Assembly (NCBI RefSeq): GCF_003002875.1
Contig: NZ_PVTH01000011.1
Coordinates: 1 to 64,000 of the forward strand
DNA from: Arcticibacter pallidicorallinus
GTDB lineage: Bacteria; Bacteroidota; Bacteroidia; Sphingobacteriales; Sphingobacteriaceae
Direction: 5' to 3'
Length of the DNA: 64,000 nt
The notes under the pieces are model-generated. The model did no database searches and was not told where the DNA came from. It saw nothing but the letters and a program-made list of their open reading frames with translations. Shown piece after piece: positions 62,715 to 64,000 of the stretch (positions are counted from its first letter, which is position 1; every line of letters begins with the position of its first letter). Made by a program: the position numbers and the translations under genes.

Positions 62715-64000
62715 ATGGCTAAAAATTTACTAATCGTTGAGTCCCCTGCTAAGGCAAAAACCATTGAAGGTTATTTGGGTAGCGACTTCATGGTAAAATC
62801 AAGTTACGGACATATCCGTGATCTGGTTAAAACTGATGACGCAATTGATACCGAAAATAACTTTACCCAAAAATATGAAGTGCCGGCAGATAAAAAAGCC
62901 GTTGTAAGTGAATTAAAGAAACTTGCAAAGGAAGCCGAAATGGTCTGGCTCGCGTCCGATGAGGACCGCGAGGGAGAAGCCATCTCATGGCATTTATTTG
63001 AGACTCTCGGTCTCAAGGACGAGAAAACGAAAAGAATTGTATTTCATGAGATCACTAAGCCCGCTATATTAAAAGCGATAGAGTCCCCACGCAATATCGA
63101 TTACAACCTTGTTCATGCACAGCAGGCAAGACGAGTACTCGACAGGTTAGTTGGTTTTGAGCTTTCACCCGTTTTATGGAAAAAAGTCAAACCCTCCTTA
63201 TCCGCAGGCCGGGTACAATCTGTTGCCGTACGCCTGATCGTGGATCGTGAAAGAGAGGTCAACAAATTCACGCCTACCGCTGCATACAAGATTACTGCTA
63301 TCTTTAACACCGGCAAAGCGAGAGAATTTTTCAAAGCTGAACTCCCCGAACGTTTCGAAACAGAGCAGGAAGCTACCTCGTTTCTGAACGCATGTAAGGA
63401 TGCCGACTTCAAAGTCAACAGCGTAGAAAGCAGGCCGACCAAAAGAAACCCTGCCCCGCCATTTACAACCTCAACCCTTCAACAGGAAGCAAGCAGGAAG
63501 CTGGGTTTTTCGGTTTCACGAACAATGTCTATTGCACAGCGCCTCTACGAGTCGGGAAAGATCACCTACATGAGAACGGACTCCGTTAACTTGTCAGACA
63601 CAGCACTCGAAGCCGCAACCAACGAAATCAACACTGCTTATGGTGAAAGATACCATCAGCATAGAAAGTATAAAACGAAGGCCGCCGGAGCACAAGAAGC
63701 ACACGAGGCGATCAGGCCTACGTATTTCGATCAGCATACGATCGACGGAGATCTCTCTGAGAAACGCCTCTATGAACTTATCTGGAAGCGCGCGATTGCT
63801 TCTCAAATGAGCGAAGCGCAGTTTGAAAAAACTACTGCAAAAATTACTATATCCAACCGCAAAGAGAATTTCGTTGCCAATGGAGAAGTCATGAAGTTTG
63901 ACGGATTTCTGAAAGTCTATATGGAATCCCAGGATGATGATCAGGAGGTGAATCTGGATGAAGAAGCAGGAAATGCTATCCTCCCTCCCCTATCCAAAGA
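62715..64000 (+). CDS. topA: DNA topoisomerase I, 5' part (cut by window end)
   Basis: An open frame from ATG 62715 with no stop to the window end (about 428 codons visible; usual length is 780-850 aa). The Toprim domain starts KNLLIVESPAKAKTIEGYL, with the metal-binding ASDEDREGEAISWHL; the catalytic Tyr lies in the motif ITYMRTDSVNLSD at about 285-298. HEAIRP near the end is also typical. It relaxes negative supercoils and is essential. The C-terminal zinc or basic domains are outside the window. Confidence 0.95.
   Translation, partial: MAKNLLIVESPAKAKTIEGYLGSDFMVKSSYGHIRDLVKTDDAIDTENNFTQKYEVPADKKAVVSELKKLAKEAEMVWLASDEDREGEAISWHLFETLGLKDEKTKRIVFHEITKPAILKAIESPRNIDYNLVHAQQARRVLDRLVGFELSPVLWKKVKPSLSAGRVQSVAVRLIVDREREVNKFTPTAAYKITAIFNTGKAREFFKAELPERFETEQEATSFLNACKDADFKVNSVESRPTKRNPAPPFTTSTLQQEASRKLGFSVSRTMSIAQRLYESGKITYMRTDSVNLSDTALEAATNEINTAYGERYHQHRKYKTKAAGAQEAHEAIRPTYFDQHTIDGDLSEKRLYELIWKRAIASQMSEAQFEKTTAKITISNRKENFVANGEVMKFDGFLKVYMESQDDDQEVNLDEEAGNAILPPLSK

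Overview
The window reads as a chromosomal segment of a Bacteroidota bacterium, most likely family Sphingobacteriaceae (Pedobacter-like). Evidence: two SusC/SusD outer-membrane pairs, a type IX secretion (T9SS) sorting domain, a transketolase split into two genes, the long (about 670 aa) form of IspG, promoters of the Bacteroidota type (TTG, about 17-18 nt, TAnnTTTG) and start codons mostly without strong Shine-Dalgarno sequences. No rRNA, tRNA, CRISPR array, insertion sequence or phage module was recognised. The genus is inference.

Layout. 1-401: non-coding left edge. 402-5367: a SusC/SusD pair with no visible carbohydrate enzymes. 5505-9203: a small accessory stretch (acyltransferase, small lipoprotein, HepT/MntA-type HEPN-nucleotidyltransferase pair, erythromycin-esterase-like protein). 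9236-25784: mostly housekeeping genes: engB, a UbiA-family prenyltransferase, an M3 oligopeptidase, a tandem universal stress protein, an amino-acid permease, kup, a very short T9SS-sorted protein, a FAH-family hydrolase, an M23 peptidase, bcp, split transketolase no. 1 and ispG. 25933-28865: a probable metal-homeostasis cluster (MerC-like protein, ABC ATPase, permease with a His-rich periplasmic loop, Fur-family regulator) with a Fur-box-like palindrome over its first promoter. 28857-30897 (minus): PspC/LiaF-like/RDD envelope operon. 31132-33577: MlaE-MlaF lipid transporter core and an rRNA-methyltransferase-like protein.

33781-48245 (minus) is the most distinctive region: DeoR-type regulator, L-fucose-isomerase-like isomerase, split transketolase no. 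2, lipoprotein sugar-binding protein, DUF2291 protein, RbsA-like ATPase, RbsC-like permease, glycerol-kinase-like FGGY kinase, then SusC and SusD. It looks like one complete route for a small sugar: across the outer membrane by SusCD, across the inner membrane by an ABC importer, then isomerase, kinase and a dedicated transketolase. This enzyme set matches the described D-apiose transketolase pathway; the apiose assignment is inference. A SusCD pair feeding a ribose-type ABC importer without any glycoside hydrolase is unusual for Bacteroidota.

48553-64000: a lipoprotein of unknown function, msrA, parC-type topoisomerase subunit, clpC, ettA, a metallophosphoesterase, a small unknown protein, a TPR sensor histidine kinase, an unassigned intergenic stretch with two terminator-like hairpins (possible small RNA), mnmA, and the 5' part of topA, cut by the window end.
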